Of a stretch of DNA of 64,000 nucleotides, positions 18,062-27,567 are shown in pieces. The stretch is from contig JAGHZR010000001.1 in NCBI GenBank assembly GCA_017745295.1, positions 186,001 to 250,000 on the forward strand, in the 5' to 3' direction. Source of the stretch: Novosphingobium sp. (GTDB lineage Bacteria; Pseudomonadota; Alphaproteobacteria; Sphingomonadales; Sphingomonadaceae). Position numbers and translations under genes: made by a program. Each line of letters opens with the position of its first letter. The stretch's first letter is position 1. The notes under the pieces are model-generated. The model searched no databases and was not told the origin of the DNA. It worked only from the letters and a program-made list of their open reading frames with translations.

Positions 18062-19585
18062 TCACGCAGTCTTGGTCTTCTGGAACAGCTTGCGGTCTTC
18101 GGGACCGAAGGCCTTCTTCCAGATCACCAGGAAATAGGCGCCGAGGATTGCCGGAATGCCGAAGGCCAGCGCCGCCCATTCCGGCAGGAACCGGGTGGCG
18201 AGATAACCCAGCACCACCGCAGGCGCCGCCGCCCAGACCAGCGCCCAACGCCAGTTGTTGATCGGCTCCTTGAGGTAGCTGGCCAGCATCTTCGACTTCA
18301 CCAGCGAGGCGAAACCGAGCGAGACCATCAGCGCCGCCGCCGCCGTGGCGGCCTGGAACAGCGGATTGTAGCCCAGCTTCTGCATCGCCAGAATGCCGCC
18401 CAGCGTCAGCACCGCCTGAAGCGCGATCGTCACCACCGAGACCACGAGGTTGCGCATGCGGGCGACGTAGACAAGCGCGGCCTCGCTGACGACCGCCGTA
18501 GCCGCCACCACTTCGGCGGCGAGCAGGAAGGCCAGCGCTCCGGTGCCGCCCACGAACTCGCGGCCGACGAGACCCATCACGCCCTCGCCCGGAATGCCCA
18601 GCGCCAGCGCGATTCCCGCCTGCGCGGCGGTGATCCAGAAGCCGACCTGACAGACCTGCCGCGCGATCGCCGCATAGTCCTTCTGCTTGAGATTGCGGGT
18701 GATGACCGGGCCGAGCACCGGCTCGAAGCTGGTCTTGAGCTTCTGCGGCAGGCTCGCGACCTGCTGCGCGGCGTAGTAGACGCCGACTGCCGAGGACGGC
18801 GCCAGGAAGCCGAGCAGGAAGATGTCGACGCGGCGGGTCGCCCATTCGATCGTGTCGGCCAGCGCGATCGGGGCCGAGCGCCAGGCAAGTCTGCGCATGT
18901 CGCGCGGACGCGGGCGCCAGCCTTGCGGCAACCCGTATTCGCGGAAGAACGGGATGAAGGCGGTGATCGCCGCCGCGCAGATCGAGCCGATATAGGCAAT
19001 CGAAAGCCCGCTCTCGGGCGCAATCCAGATCATCGCTCCGGCAAGGATCGAGATCGTCCACGGCTCGACGATGGCCCGCGACCAGACCGTGGGCGTCACC
19101 CGCAGCCGGTAGGCCAGCGCCGCCAGCCAGATTTCGGTCATCGTCAGCGGCAGGATGGCGATCACCATCAGCCGGTCGATCTGGGTATAGTGCCCGCCGG
19201 GGAACATCGGCGCGGGCACCAGCCAGAAGAACAGCGCCGCCACGCTCGATGCGATCAGGGCGATGATCATGCCGTCGGCGATCACGTTGGCCGGATGGAC
19301 CTGCCCCTCGCTGTCCGACAGGCGCTGCGCGAGGCCGCGCTTCTCGCCCATCGTGCAGATCATCGAGGTCAGTTCGATCACCACCAGCGCCGAGGCGAAG
19401 CGCCCGAGCGCCGCCGGGCCGTAGACCGAGGCACGACCGGCGATGAACAGGAAGGGGATGCGCGCGGCAAGGCGCAGGAAGAACCCGAAGAGATTGGTGC
19501 GGCCGCCCTTGGCGAGAGCCGCGATATCGTCGTGTTCCTTCTTGGCCTGCTCCGCTGCGGTGCGGCTGACGACGGCGTCGGTCAA
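18062..19585 (-). CDS. Oligosaccharide flippase family protein
   Basis: A 507-aa polytopic membrane protein with about 12-14 hydrophobic helices, of the MOP exporter superfamily (lipopolysaccharide biosynthesis type). The start is TTG, overlapping the gpsA stop as TTGA, so translation is coupled to gpsA; the N-terminal 40 residues are hydrophilic and precede the first helix. The segment RRVDIFLLGFLAPSSAVGVYYAAQQ is typical of these flippases. It differs clearly in sequence from the other flippase at 12507-13985. The transported lipid-linked glycan cannot be predicted, and the tsaD-gpsA context gives no hint. Confidence 0.85.
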   Translation of the reverse strand: MTDAVVSRTAAEQAKKEHDDIAALAKGGRTNLFGFFLRLAARIPFLFIAGRASVYGPAALGRFASALVVIELTSMICTMGEKRGLAQRLSDSEGQVHPANVIADGMIIALIASSVAALFFWLVPAPMFPGGHYTQIDRLMVIAILPLTMTEIWLAALAYRLRVTPTVWSRAIVEPWTISILAGAMIWIAPESGLSIAYIGSICAAAITAFIPFFREYGLPQGWRPRPRDMRRLAWRSAPIALADTIEWATRRVDIFLLGFLAPSSAVGVYYAAQQVASLPQKLKTSFEPVLGPVITRNLKQKDYAAIARQVCQVGFWITAAQAGIALALGIPGEGVMGLVGREFVGGTGALAFLLAAEVVAATAVVSEAALVYVARMRNLVVSVVTIALQAVLTLGGILAMQKLGYNPLFQAATAAAALMVSLGFASLVKSKMLASYLKEPINNWRWALVWAAAPAVVLGYLATRFLPEWAALAFGIPAILGAYFLVIWKKAFGPEDRKLFQKTKTA

Positions 19586-20586
19586 GAAAGCGGCTCCTGC
19601 TCGGCACGAAGCGGGCGGGCGAGAATCTGGGCGACGACCTCTCCGGCCGGGGCCTTGCCTTCCAGCAGGCGGCAGACCGCCTCGGCGATGGGCATCTCGA
19701 TGGCATCGCGGCGGGCAATTTCGGCGAGGACCGGCGCGGTCGCGGCGCCTTCCGCCACGGAATTCTTGCCCGAAAGCGCTTCGGCGGCGGTCAGCCCCTG
19801 CCCAAGCGCGAGGCCGAGCGAGAAATTGCGGCTAGACGTAGAGGAACAGGTCAGCACGAGGTCTCCAAGGCCGCAGAGGCCCGAAAGCGTTTCGGCGCGG
19901 GCGCCGCGCGCCAGGCCGAAACGCAGCATCTCGGCATAGCCGCGCGCGATCAGCGCCGCGCGGGCATTCTGGCCGAGCTTGAGGCCGTCGACGACACCGC
20001 AGGCGATGGCGAGCACGTTCTTCACCGCGCCGCCGATCTCGGCCCCGATCACGTCGTCGGAATAATAGGGGCGCAGCGCAGGCCGCGCGATGACCGGCGA
20101 GAGGCGCTGCCACTGCGCCTCGCCGCCCGCACAGGCCAGCGTCACCGCCGTCGGCAGCCCGGCGGCCACTTCATGGGCGAAAGTCGGGCCGGACAGCACC
20201 GCGATTTCGGCATCCGGCACGGCGCCGGCCGCGACTTCGGCCATGAGCCGCCCGCTGCCCGCCTCGATGCCCTTGGCGCAGAGCACCAGATCGCCCGCGA
20301 AGCCGAGCGCCGGAAGCTGCGCCAGCACGCCGCCGAGGAACTGCGCGGGAACCACCGCCAGCAGCACCGGCAGCGCCGCCAGTTCGGCAAGGTCGCTCGT
20401 CGCCCGCAACGTCTGGGCCAGTGCCGCGCTCGGCAGATAAGTCGCGTTGCGCCGCTCGGTATTGATCCGCTCCACAAGCTCCGCCTCGCGCGCCCAGAGC
20501 AGGACTTCGCTGCCGTCGCCCGCCAGCGACTGCGCCAGCGCAGTGCCCCAGGCACCGGCGCCGATGACGCCCACTTGAGCGTTCAT
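19582..20586 (-). CDS. gpsA: NAD(P)-dependent glycerol-3-phosphate dehydrogenase
   Basis: A 334-aa enzyme making sn-glycerol-3-phosphate from dihydroxyacetone phosphate for phospholipid synthesis. The N-terminal Rossmann motif is [13 protein letters not shown] (residues 5-17). The conserved KGIE segment (residue ~110), [10 protein letters not shown], and the catalytic-Lys region [13 protein letters not shown] (about 185-197) are all present, followed by SSRNFSLG. The start overlaps the tsaD stop by 4 bp (ATGA) and the stop overlaps the flippase start, so tsaD-gpsA-flippase form a tightly coupled operon. Length is normal for the family. Confidence 0.97.
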   Translation of the reverse strand: MNAQVGVIGAGAWGTALAQSLAGDGSEVLLWAREAELVERINTERRNATYLPSAALAQTLRATSDLAELAALPVLLAVVPAQFLGGVLAQLPALGFAGDLVLCAKGIEAGSGRLMAEVAAGAVPDAEIAVLSGPTFAHEVAAGLPTAVTLACAGGEAQWQRLSPVIARPALRPYYSDDVIGAEIGGAVKNVLAIACGVVDGLKLGQNARAALIARGYAEMLRFGLARGARAETLSGLCGLGDLVLTCSSTSSRNFSLGLALGQGLTAAEALSGKNSVAEGAATAPVLAEIARRDAIEMPIAEAVCRLLEGKAPAGEVVAQILARPLRAEQEPLS

Positions 20587-21617
20587 GCCTTCACCCCCGC
20601 ACCGCGCACGGTCTCGGCATCGGGATCGAGCGGCCAGCGCGGGCGCGCGGCTACGTCGAGCGGGTCGGACTGGCCCATGGCGAAGCGCTCCACGCCTGCC
20701 CAGGCGATCATCGCCGCGTTGTCGGTGCAGAGGCCCAGCGGAGGCGCCACGAAATCGAGGTCGTAGTCGGCGGCCAGCGCTTCCAGCGCGCCGCGAATCG
20801 CCTTGTTGGCGGCGACGCCCCCGGCGACGACCAAGGCATTGACCTTGCCGACCGAATCGAGCGCGCGCCGCGCCCGGTCGATCAGGCAGTCGATCGCGGC
20901 CTGCTGGAACGAAGCGGCAATATCGGCATCGGCGTATTCGCCGGACTGCTTGGCGCGCATGACCGCGCTCTTGAGGCCCGCGAAGGAAAAATGCGGCTCG
21001 TCGGAGCCTTTCAGCGGACGCGGCAGCGGCACCGCCTTGGGATTGCCCTCCAGCGCCAGCCGCTCCATCGCCGGACCGCCCGGATAGCCGAGACCCAGCA
21101 GCTTGGCCGACTTGTCGAAAGCCTCGCCCAGCGCGTCGTCGATGGTGGTGGCGAGGCGGCGGAACTTGCCGACGCCCTCCACCAGCAGGATCTGGCAGTG
21201 CCCGCCGGAAACCAGCAGCAGCAGGTAGGGATATTGCAGGTCGCCGTCGGCAAGGCGCGGCGACAGCGCATGGCCTTCGAGGTGATTCACCGCGATCAGC
21301 GGCTTGCCGGTCGCCATGGCCAGCGCCTTGGCGGTGACGAGGCCGACCATGACCCCGCCGATCAGGCCGGGACCGGCGGTGGCGGCGATCGCATCCACAT
21401 CGTCGAGCGTCATCCCGGCGTCGGCCAGGGTCGCCTCGATCAGCGGCGCGATCTTTTCGGAATGCGCGCGCGCGGCAATTTCGGGCACGACGCCGCCGTA
21501 TGGCCGATGCGCCTCGTCCTGCGAAGCGATGCGCTGGGCGAGAATCGTGCGGTCGCTGGTGACCAGCGCCGCTGCCGTCTCGTCGCACGAGCTTTCGATG
21601 CCCAGTACCGTCCGCAT
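20583..21617 (-). CDS. tsaD: tRNA threonylcarbamoyl transferase TsaD
   Basis: This 344-aa protein transfers the threonylcarbamoyl group to A37 of ANN-decoding tRNAs, working with TsaB and TsaE. It begins [19 protein letters not shown], the family signature. The metal-binding HxxxH is HLEGH at about residues 109-113. The ATP-binding [10 protein letters not shown] and the [11 protein letters not shown] segment follow. The start has AGGGAAAG upstream. It is the first gene of the leftward operon with gpsA and diverges from hemC across 60 bp, an arrangement common in alphaproteobacteria. Confidence 0.97.
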   Translation of the reverse strand: MRTVLGIESSCDETAAALVTSDRTILAQRIASQDEAHRPYGGVVPEIAARAHSEKIAPLIEATLADAGMTLDDVDAIAATAGPGLIGGVMVGLVTAKALAMATGKPLIAVNHLEGHALSPRLADGDLQYPYLLLLVSGGHCQILLVEGVGKFRRLATTIDDALGEAFDKSAKLLGLGYPGGPAMERLALEGNPKAVPLPRPLKGSDEPHFSFAGLKSAVMRAKQSGEYADADIAASFQQAAIDCLIDRARRALDSVGKVNALVVAGGVAANKAIRGALEALAADYDLDFVAPPLGLCTDNAAMIAWAGVERFAMGQSDPLDVAARPRWPLDPDAETVRGAGVKA

Positions 21618-21677
21618 TCCAACTTTCCCTGAACGACCCTTCCACTGGACGACATTGCCGGGTAGCACAACCCGCCG

Positions 21678-22622
21678 ATGACGACGCAAACAGACACGCA
21701 AAAACAAAACTTCCGCCTCGGCACCCGCCGTTCGCCGCTGGCGATGGCTCAGGCCGAGGAAACGCGCGACCGGCTGGCCGCCGCACACGGAATCGATCCC
21801 GCGCATATAGAGATCGTGGCCGTCACCGCCAGCGGCGATCGCATTCAGGACCGCGCATTGGCGGAAATCGGTGGAAAGGCGCTGTGGACGAAGGAACTGG
21901 ACGCCTGGCTGGCGAGCGGTGAAATCGATTTCGCGGTCCATTCCGCCAAGGATGTCGAGACGATTCGCCCTGAAGCGTTTGCAATCGGTGCGATTCTCCC
22001 GCGTGAGGACGTACGCGACGTGCTGGTCGGCGCCGAAAGCATCCGCGCGCTGCCGCAGGGCGCCGTCGTCGGCACCAGCGCTCCGCGCCGCGCCGCGCAG
22101 CTGCTCCACGCCCGCCCGGACTGCAAGGTCGTGACGTTCCGGGGCAATGTCGCCACCCGGCTCGCCAAGCTGGCTGCCGGGGAAGCCGATGCGACTTTCC
22201 TCGCCGCCGCCGGACTGAAACGCCTCGGCGAGACCGGAACCGGCCATCCGCTGGACGCGGAGGACTGGCTCCCCGCCCCGGCCCAGGCCGCGATCATGGT
22301 CGAATGCCGCGCCGACGATGCCCGCACGCTCGCCTTCCTCGCCGCTGTCGATGACGCGGAGAGCCGTGCTTCGGTACTTGCCGAACGCGCACTGCTGGCG
22401 AGCCTCGGCGGCAATTGCCATAGCCCTATCGCAGTCCTCACCCATCACGACGGCGATGCGCTGACCATGCGCGCGGCGCTCTACAGCCCGGACGGCGCGG
22501 AAAAGGTCGAAGGCGAGGCCCGCTTCGCGATGAACGATCCCGCAGGCCCGGCGCGCCTCGCCGCCGACCTGCTCGCCCGCGCGGTTCCCGCCATCGCGGT
22601 GCACTTCACCGGCGCCGCCTGA
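21678..22622 (+). CDS. hemC: Hydroxymethylbilane synthase (porphobilinogen deaminase)
   Basis: A 314-aa cytosolic haem-pathway enzyme that polymerises four porphobilinogens. [15 protein letters not shown] near residue 14 is the family start. The catalytic Asp lies in [11 protein letters not shown], the substrate-binding Arg residues are in [10 protein letters not shown] and [11 protein letters not shown], and the dipyrromethane-cofactor Cys is in LGGNCHSPI (about residue 247). The usual LGGGCQ is changed to LGGNCH, but the Cys is kept. It is followed after 8 bp by hemD and then the mitofilin-like gene, which form one operon. Confidence 0.97.
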   Translation: MTTQTDTQKQNFRLGTRRSPLAMAQAEETRDRLAAAHGIDPAHIEIVAVTASGDRIQDRALAEIGGKALWTKELDAWLASGEIDFAVHSAKDVETIRPEAFAIGAILPREDVRDVLVGAESIRALPQGAVVGTSAPRRAAQLLHARPDCKVVTFRGNVATRLAKLAAGEADATFLAAAGLKRLGETGTGHPLDAEDWLPAPAQAAIMVECRADDARTLAFLAAVDDAESRASVLAERALLASLGGNCHSPIAVLTHHDGDALTMRAALYSPDGAEKVEGEARFAMNDPAGPARLAADLLARAVPAIAVHFTGAA

Positions 22623-22630
22623 GCCCCCCC

Positions 22631-23326
22631 ATGCCGCCGGTCATCGTCATCCGTCCCGAACCGGGGACTTCGGCAACGGTGGCGGCAGCGGCGAAGCTGG
22701 GACTTCAGGCTCACGGCTTTCCCCTGTTCGCAGTGATGCCGCTACCATGGGAGCCGGCCCCGCGCGAGGAGGTGGACGCGGTGCTGCTCGGCAGCGCCAA
22801 TGCCCTGCGCCATGGCGGCGCGGAAATCGCCCGCTATCGCGGCCTTCCGGCCTATGTGGTCGGTGCGAAGACCGCCGAGGCCGCGCGCGAAGCGGGGCTG
22901 GAGGTCGCGAGGATCGCTCATGGAGGCCTGCAATCAGTCATAGCGTACCTCGCACCCGAACACCGCCGCCTGCTGCGCCTTGCCGGACGCGAGCGCATCG
23001 AACTCGCGCTGCCCGGCGGACACACGATGATAACCCGCGAGGTCTATGCCAGCACGCCGCTGGCCATGCCCGCCGAATTGACGGCGCTGCTGGAACAACC
23101 GGCGGTCGTGCTGCTCCATTCGGGCGAGGCCGCCGCCCATTTCGCCGCCGAATGCACGCGGCTCTCGATCGACCGGCGCCGGATCGCCCTCGCCTGCATC
23201 GGCCCGCGCGTGGCCGAGCGGGCCGGAAACCATTGGATTTCCACGCGCAGCGCCGAAACGCCCGACGATGCCGCGCTGCTGGCCTTGGCCGCCGAGATGT
23301 GCAAAGACTTCCCCTCGGGATCGTAA
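22631..23326 (+). CDS. hemD: Uroporphyrinogen-III synthase
   Basis: This 231-aa protein is a HemD-family cyclase that turns hydroxymethylbilane into uroporphyrinogen III. The family is poorly conserved. The start [21 protein letters not shown], cited in part as [12 protein letters not shown], the segments [15 protein letters not shown] and [19 protein letters not shown], and the late [14 protein letters not shown] fit the two-domain fold. Position directly after hemC supports the call. No Shine-Dalgarno is evident, so translation may depend on hemC readthrough. Confidence 0.9.
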   Translation: MPPVIVIRPEPGTSATVAAAAKLGLQAHGFPLFAVMPLPWEPAPREEVDAVLLGSANALRHGGAEIARYRGLPAYVVGAKTAEAAREAGLEVARIAHGGLQSVIAYLAPEHRRLLRLAGRERIELALPGGHTMITREVYASTPLAMPAELTALLEQPAVVLLHSGEAAAHFAAECTRLSIDRRRIALACIGPRVAERAGNHWISTRSAETPDDAALLALAAEMCKDFPSGS

Positions 23327-23345
23327 ACTGACAGAACCAGACTTG

Positions 23346-24314
23346 ATGCAGGACTTCACCTCGCCGCAAAATCCTTCGGCGCCCATTTCGGCTACCGGCT
23401 CTCGCTCACGCGGGGGAGTGTTCTTCGTCGCCTTCATCGCCTTCCTGCTGGGCGGCGCGCTCGTCGTCTGGGCGGCGCAGGACGGGTTGCTGAATAAATT
23501 GCTGCCCCAGCGTGCCGACGAACAGGCGCAGGAACTGGCGCAACCGGCAGAGGAACCTGCCCCGGCACCGGCCCGCGCCCTTCCAGCGGCTACCGCGCCC
23601 GCCTCACCCGAGCAGCTTTCCTCGCTCAGTTCGGTCGAGGGACGGCTGGCGCTGCTGGAAGACCGCCTCTCGCGGATCGATTTCCAGACCGACGCCGCCT
23701 CGGGCAATGCCGCCCGCGCCGAGGGCCTGCTGATCGCCTTCGCCGCGCGCCGCATGGTCGATCGCGGCGAACCGCTCAGCTATGTCGCCGACCAGCTGCG
23801 CCTGCGCTTCACCAATGCCCAGCCGCGCGCGGTGCAGACGGTGATCGAATTCTCCAAGAATCCCGTCACTATCGACGAACTCTCCGCCCGCCTCGAAGCA
23901 CTCTCGCCCGAACTCAGCGAGAACCAGAGCAACGAAAGCCTGTGGCAGAAAGCCCGCCGCGAACTCTCCGCCCTCTTCGTGGTGCGCCGCGAATCCTCGA
24001 CCCTGCTGACGCCGACCGCGCGGATCGACCGCGCCCGCCTGATGCTGACCGCGCGCCGCATGGGCAATGCCATCAGCGAAGTCGAACGCCTGCCCAATGC
24101 CCAGGCCGCGCAGACCTGGATCGCCGACGCCCGCCGCTTCCAGGACGTGCAGGACGCGCTCAACCTGCTCGAAACCACCGCCATGCTGGAACCGCGCCGG
24201 TTGACGGATGCCGAAGGCCACGCCGTCGACCAGCCCAGCCCGCTGGCAACGCCCGGCGTGCTGCCCACCGACCTGCCCTCGGCGGATGCTTCGGAAGGCG
24301 TTCCGTCTGAATAA
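23346..24314 (+). CDS. Mitofilin/HemY-like inner-membrane protein
   Basis: A 322-aa protein with a hydrophilic N-terminus, one transmembrane helix (VFFVAFIAFLLGGALVVWAA, about residues 25-44), a Pro/Ala/Glu-rich stretch and a long helical periplasmic domain. In alphaproteobacteria the gene after hemD often encodes a protein of this mitofilin (MIC60-like) type. Its role in haem synthesis or membrane shape is not settled. The start at 23346 gives the natural N-terminus; the frame is open farther upstream but overlaps hemD. It ends at hairpins between convergent genes. Confidence 0.82.
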   Translation: MQDFTSPQNPSAPISATGSRSRGGVFFVAFIAFLLGGALVVWAAQDGLLNKLLPQRADEQAQELAQPAEEPAPAPARALPAATAPASPEQLSSLSSVEGRLALLEDRLSRIDFQTDAASGNAARAEGLLIAFAARRMVDRGEPLSYVADQLRLRFTNAQPRAVQTVIEFSKNPVTIDELSARLEALSPELSENQSNESLWQKARRELSALFVVRRESSTLLTPTARIDRARLMLTARRMGNAISEVERLPNAQAAQTWIADARRFQDVQDALNLLETTAMLEPRRLTDAEGHAVDQPSPLATPGVLPTDLPSADASEGVPSE

Positions 24315-24328
24315 GAACAAGGGTGGAT

Positions 24329-24348
24329 GCGAGGGTTAACACCCTCGC
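24329..24348 (+). terminator. Short hairpin after the haem operon
   Basis: A perfect 8-bp stem (GCGAGGGT / ACCCTCGC) with a TAAC loop starts 15 bases past the stop of the mitofilin-like gene. There is no clear T-run, so termination is inferred from position. Confidence 0.45.
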
Positions 24349-24436
24349 GCTCCCCTGACTGTCGAGCGAGGCGCCCGGCACGCTTCGTTGCGCGCGCGTA
24401 CGTGGTTTGCCAGTTCCACGCTCTCGTTAAAGCCTC

Positions 24437-24514
24437 CGTCATTGCTAGCGTAGCGAAGCAATCCAGAGCGGCGTGACACCGACTCTGGATTGCTTCGCTA
24501 CGCTAGCAATGACG
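24437..24514. repeat. Perfect 32-bp inverted repeat element
   Basis: Arms at 24437-24468 and 24483-24514 are perfect reverse complements with a 14-nt loop. The arm contains AGCGTAGCGAAGCAATCCAG, which recurs almost unchanged at 51031-51050. It lies between convergent genes and could act as a bidirectional transcription stop, but the sequence match to the second copy marks it as a dispersed repeat element. Confidence 0.9.
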
Positions 24515-24551
24515 AAAAACGATATCGACCGGCAGACGGGCGAGACGCCCC

Positions 24552-25796
24552 CTACCCCTGCAAAAGCTCCGGCAGCTTACCTGACATCCCCCGCGCCTCG
24601 TCCATGAAGAAGCGCTTGAGGCTGGGCAGGCGCTGCACCGCGCCCATGCCGAAGCGGCGCGCGGCGCTGGGCAGGCGGCCGGGAATGCCGAACAGGCGGG
24701 TCAGCCCGTCCGTCACCGACATCACCATGAACGTATCGAGGCTGCGCCACTTCTCGTAGCGCGCCAGCAGTTGCGCATCGCCCGGTTCGAGGCCCAGACG
24801 CATGCCTTCGGTCAGCACGTCCACCAGCGCCCCCACGTCGCGCAGGCCGAGATTGAGGCCCTGACCGGCGATCGGGTGCATGCCGTGGGCGGCGTCGCCG
24901 ATCACCGCGAGGCGCTCGTCGATCACATGCCCGGCATGGTGGAAGCGCAGCGGATAGCTCATGCGCGGCGCGGAAAGCGTGATCCTGCCGAGCACGCCGT
25001 GCATGCGGCTTTCGACTTCGTGCAGGAACATCGCGTCCGGCATGGCGATGATGCCCGCCGCGTCCTTTTCCGCCACGGTCCAGACGAGCGCGCTGCGATG
25101 GCGGCCCTGGTCGTCGTCGAGCAGCGGCAGCAGCGCGAAAGGACCGGCCGGGTAGAAGATTTCCCAGGCGGTGTTCGCGTGAGGTTTCTCGTGGAACAAT
25201 CCGGTCACCATCGCGCGGTGGTGATAGTCCCACTTGGCCAGCGAGAACCCGGCCTCGTCGCGCGTCGGCGACTGGCGGCCCTCGGCGGCGACCAGCAGGC
25301 TTGACCTCAGCACGCGGCCATCGGCCAGTTCGACCTCCACCCCGTGCGGTCCGCGATCCCGGCGCACCGCCTCGGTACGGACGTGCCAGGCAATGTTATG
25401 CTCTTCCCGCGCGGCAGCGAAGAGGGCGAGGCGCAAGTCGCGGTTGGCGAACATGCGGCCCAGCGAGCCTTCCTCGGGCTTGGGCGTGAAGTCGATCCGG
25501 CCCGGCTTCATCGAATCGGTGACGGCGATCGAATCGATCGGGCAACCGAGGTTCTTGAGCGCAGGCGCGAGGCCGATATTGGTGAAGAGATTCCAGCTCG
25601 CGGTCGAGATCGCCGAGGCGCGGCCGTCCGCGCCCTCGGCGGTCAGGTCGGCCGGGTCGGCCCGATCGATGACATGGCTGGTGATACCTGCCCGGGCCGC
25701 GGCGAGCGCCAGCGTCATGCCGACGAGGCCGCCGCCCAGGATGATCAGGTCGCGGTATTCCGCCTTTTGGTCTTGTGTCGCTGCAGAGTCGTTCAT
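24552..25796 (-). CDS. UbiH/UbiF/Coq6-family FAD monooxygenase
   Basis: This 414-aa aromatic-ring hydroxylase acts in ubiquinone synthesis. The N-terminal FAD motif is LIILGGGLVGMTLALAAARAG (shown here as LGGGLVGMTLALAAARAG, residues about 20-37). The second FAD signature is GDAAHGMHPIAGQGLNLGLRD near residue 297, cited as GDAAHGMHPIAGQGLNLG. Which ring position is hydroxylated cannot be told from sequence, because alphaproteobacterial UbiH, UbiF and UbiL relatives overlap in specificity. The start overlaps the phosphatase stop by 4 bp (ATGA), so it is the second gene of a two-gene operon. Confidence 0.9.
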   Translation of the reverse strand: MNDSAATQDQKAEYRDLIILGGGLVGMTLALAAARAGITSHVIDRADPADLTAEGADGRASAISTASWNLFTNIGLAPALKNLGCPIDSIAVTDSMKPGRIDFTPKPEEGSLGRMFANRDLRLALFAAAREEHNIAWHVRTEAVRRDRGPHGVEVELADGRVLRSSLLVAAEGRQSPTRDEAGFSLAKWDYHHRAMVTGLFHEKPHANTAWEIFYPAGPFALLPLLDDDQGRHRSALVWTVAEKDAAGIIAMPDAMFLHEVESRMHGVLGRITLSAPRMSYPLRFHHAGHVIDERLAVIGDAAHGMHPIAGQGLNLGLRDVGALVDVLTEGMRLGLEPGDAQLLARYEKWRSLDTFMVMSVTDGLTRLFGIPGRLPSAARRFGMGAVQRLPSLKRFFMDEARGMSGKLPELLQG

Positions 25797-27469
25797 CGAC
25801 GGCAGCTATCGGCCTCTCCGGCGTCGATGTCGAGACACCTTCCGTCCCAGGTGCCCGCAGGCGCGGTCAGGCCCACCGTCGCGGCGAGAGTCGGGGCGAT
25901 GTCCACCGTCTCCACCGGGGTCGGCTGCTCGAAACCGGTCATGCCCTTGCGCCAGAACAGCATCGGCACGCGGCGGTCGTAGTCCCAGGGGCTGCCGTGC
26001 GAGGCGACCTTGAACGGCTTGGCCTCGCCGGGCACGACGCCGCGCACGGTCAGCATCTGCACTTCGCCCGAACGACCCGGCACGAAGGAGGCGCGGACTT
26101 TCTGCTCCATGGTCCAGTCCTGCGGATGGCCCTTGGGTTCGGGCCACTGCATGATCTGGTCCTGGGTGTAGACGGCCGCGATCTGCGGATTGGCCTTCAG
26201 GCGGGCGACGAGCGCGGTCATGACCTTGTGCTTCTGCTCCGCCGTCAGTTCGGACGAGAACCAGACGCTGCCCGCCTCGCCCGCGCCGTAGAACAGCGGC
26301 CCCTTCTTCACGGTGACGCCGGTATCCTGCGAGACGGCGGAGGCGAGCATTTCGGCGGAAAGCGCCGGATCGATGCGGGTGGCATCGGGATTGCCGCGCA
26401 GCTTCTGGCGCTCGGGCGCATCGAAGCCGCCGTGGTCGGCGCTGAGCACGCCCTCGTAGTCGATCCCGCGCGCGTCGAGGCCGTCGAACAGGGTCGCCAG
26501 CGCTTCGTCGAGCACGTTCATCTGGATGCACATCTCCACGCCCTCGGTGCCGAAGGCATGGCCGACCTTGTCGGTGGCCGAGAAGCTGACCGAAAGCACG
26601 TCGGGCACGGCGTCCTTGCCCATGCCCAGTTCGTCCACCATGCGCACGGCCATCTCGGCCGTGGCGGTGTCGATGCGCGGACCGTTCGCGTAGGACTTGA
26701 AGTCGCCTGCGGCCTGCGGGAAGCGGTAGGTGCCGATGGTGAAGTCCCTGATCGGCGTCGCCCGGTCGACATTGCCGCACCAGCCCGGCACCGGCAGCGC
26801 GCCGTCACCGGCGGCGACGCGCTTGGCCATGACCGCGTTCTGGGCCTCGACCGCCTTGCTGATCCGGCGGTTCTCGAACGTGGTGAAGCCCTTGGCGCCG
26901 ATCCAGTAGACCGCGTCGGTATCATGGCCGCTCATCATCACGGCGGCGCGATCCTTGGCGGAGACGGCGGCGTTGATGGTCTTGGGATTGCGCTTCTTCA
27001 TGAGGTCGCCCAGCGTCGGCGCCTTGAGATGGGCAGGGCTGACCACCGGGTTGTCCGGCGTGGACTTCGGGTTGGTCTCGTCCTCGACGCAGTACACTTC
27101 CTTTTCGGCGCGGGCGATGCCGGGCTGATACCAGGAGTTGGCAGTGATGCCGGTACGCGCGGGGTGCACGCCGGTCAGCAGCGTGGAGTGGCCGGGGCAG
27201 GTCTCGGTGGCGGCGTGCGACTGGAAGCCCGAGGGGAAGACCGCGCCCTGCAGCAGCCGGGTGAAGCCCTTGGTGAAGTGCTCGCGGTACTGCGCGAAGA
27301 GATCGGCGGAGAACTGGTCCACCGAGATCGCCACGATCAGCTTCGGCTCGCCCTGCGGTGCGGTTGCGGGGGCCGCTGCGGCAGGCGCGTCCTGTGCCAT
27401 GGCGGGGGCCGGGGCAGCGAGGGCGGCGGCAAGCGCCAGCGGGGCAAGCGACAGGGAGAGCGGACGCAT
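25793..27469 (-). CDS. phoK: PhoK/PafA-type secreted alkaline phosphatase
   Basis: A 558-aa phosphatase of the alkaline-phosphatase superfamily that uses Thr as nucleophile. The signal peptide covers residues 1-25 (ending AMAQ). The catalytic segment ATETCPGHSTLLTGVHPARTG has the nucleophilic Thr at about residue 90; metal ligands include the Asp in LIVAISVDQF and the DHGGFDAPE segment. Length and motifs match the Sphingomonas PhoK enzyme, a 559-aa secreted phosphatase. The start at 27469 is preferred: AAGGAAG precedes it by 8 nt and the signal peptide begins there, though the frame is open to 27553. It is coupled to the ubiquinone hydroxylase gene and diverges from the DsbD-like gene. Confidence 0.88.
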   Translation of the reverse strand: MRPLSLSLAPLALAAALAAPAPAMAQDAPAAAAPATAPQGEPKLIVAISVDQFSADLFAQYREHFTKGFTRLLQGAVFPSGFQSHAATETCPGHSTLLTGVHPARTGITANSWYQPGIARAEKEVYCVEDETNPKSTPDNPVVSPAHLKAPTLGDLMKKRNPKTINAAVSAKDRAAVMMSGHDTDAVYWIGAKGFTTFENRRISKAVEAQNAVMAKRVAAGDGALPVPGWCGNVDRATPIRDFTIGTYRFPQAAGDFKSYANGPRIDTATAEMAVRMVDELGMGKDAVPDVLSVSFSATDKVGHAFGTEGVEMCIQMNVLDEALATLFDGLDARGIDYEGVLSADHGGFDAPERQKLRGNPDATRIDPALSAEMLASAVSQDTGVTVKKGPLFYGAGEAGSVWFSSELTAEQKHKVMTALVARLKANPQIAAVYTQDQIMQWPEPKGHPQDWTMEQKVRASFVPGRSGEVQMLTVRGVVPGEAKPFKVASHGSPWDYDRRVPMLFWRKGMTGFEQPTPVETVDIAPTLAATVGLTAPAGTWDGRCLDIDAGEADSCRR

Positions 27470-27567
27470 CGGGGGGTCTTCCTTGAAATCTGGGTACAAT
27501 CGGCGCAGATGCAGCGATGTCTGGAATGCGCGTGTGACGCAAGCGCCACCCAACGCACGGGAGTCTC

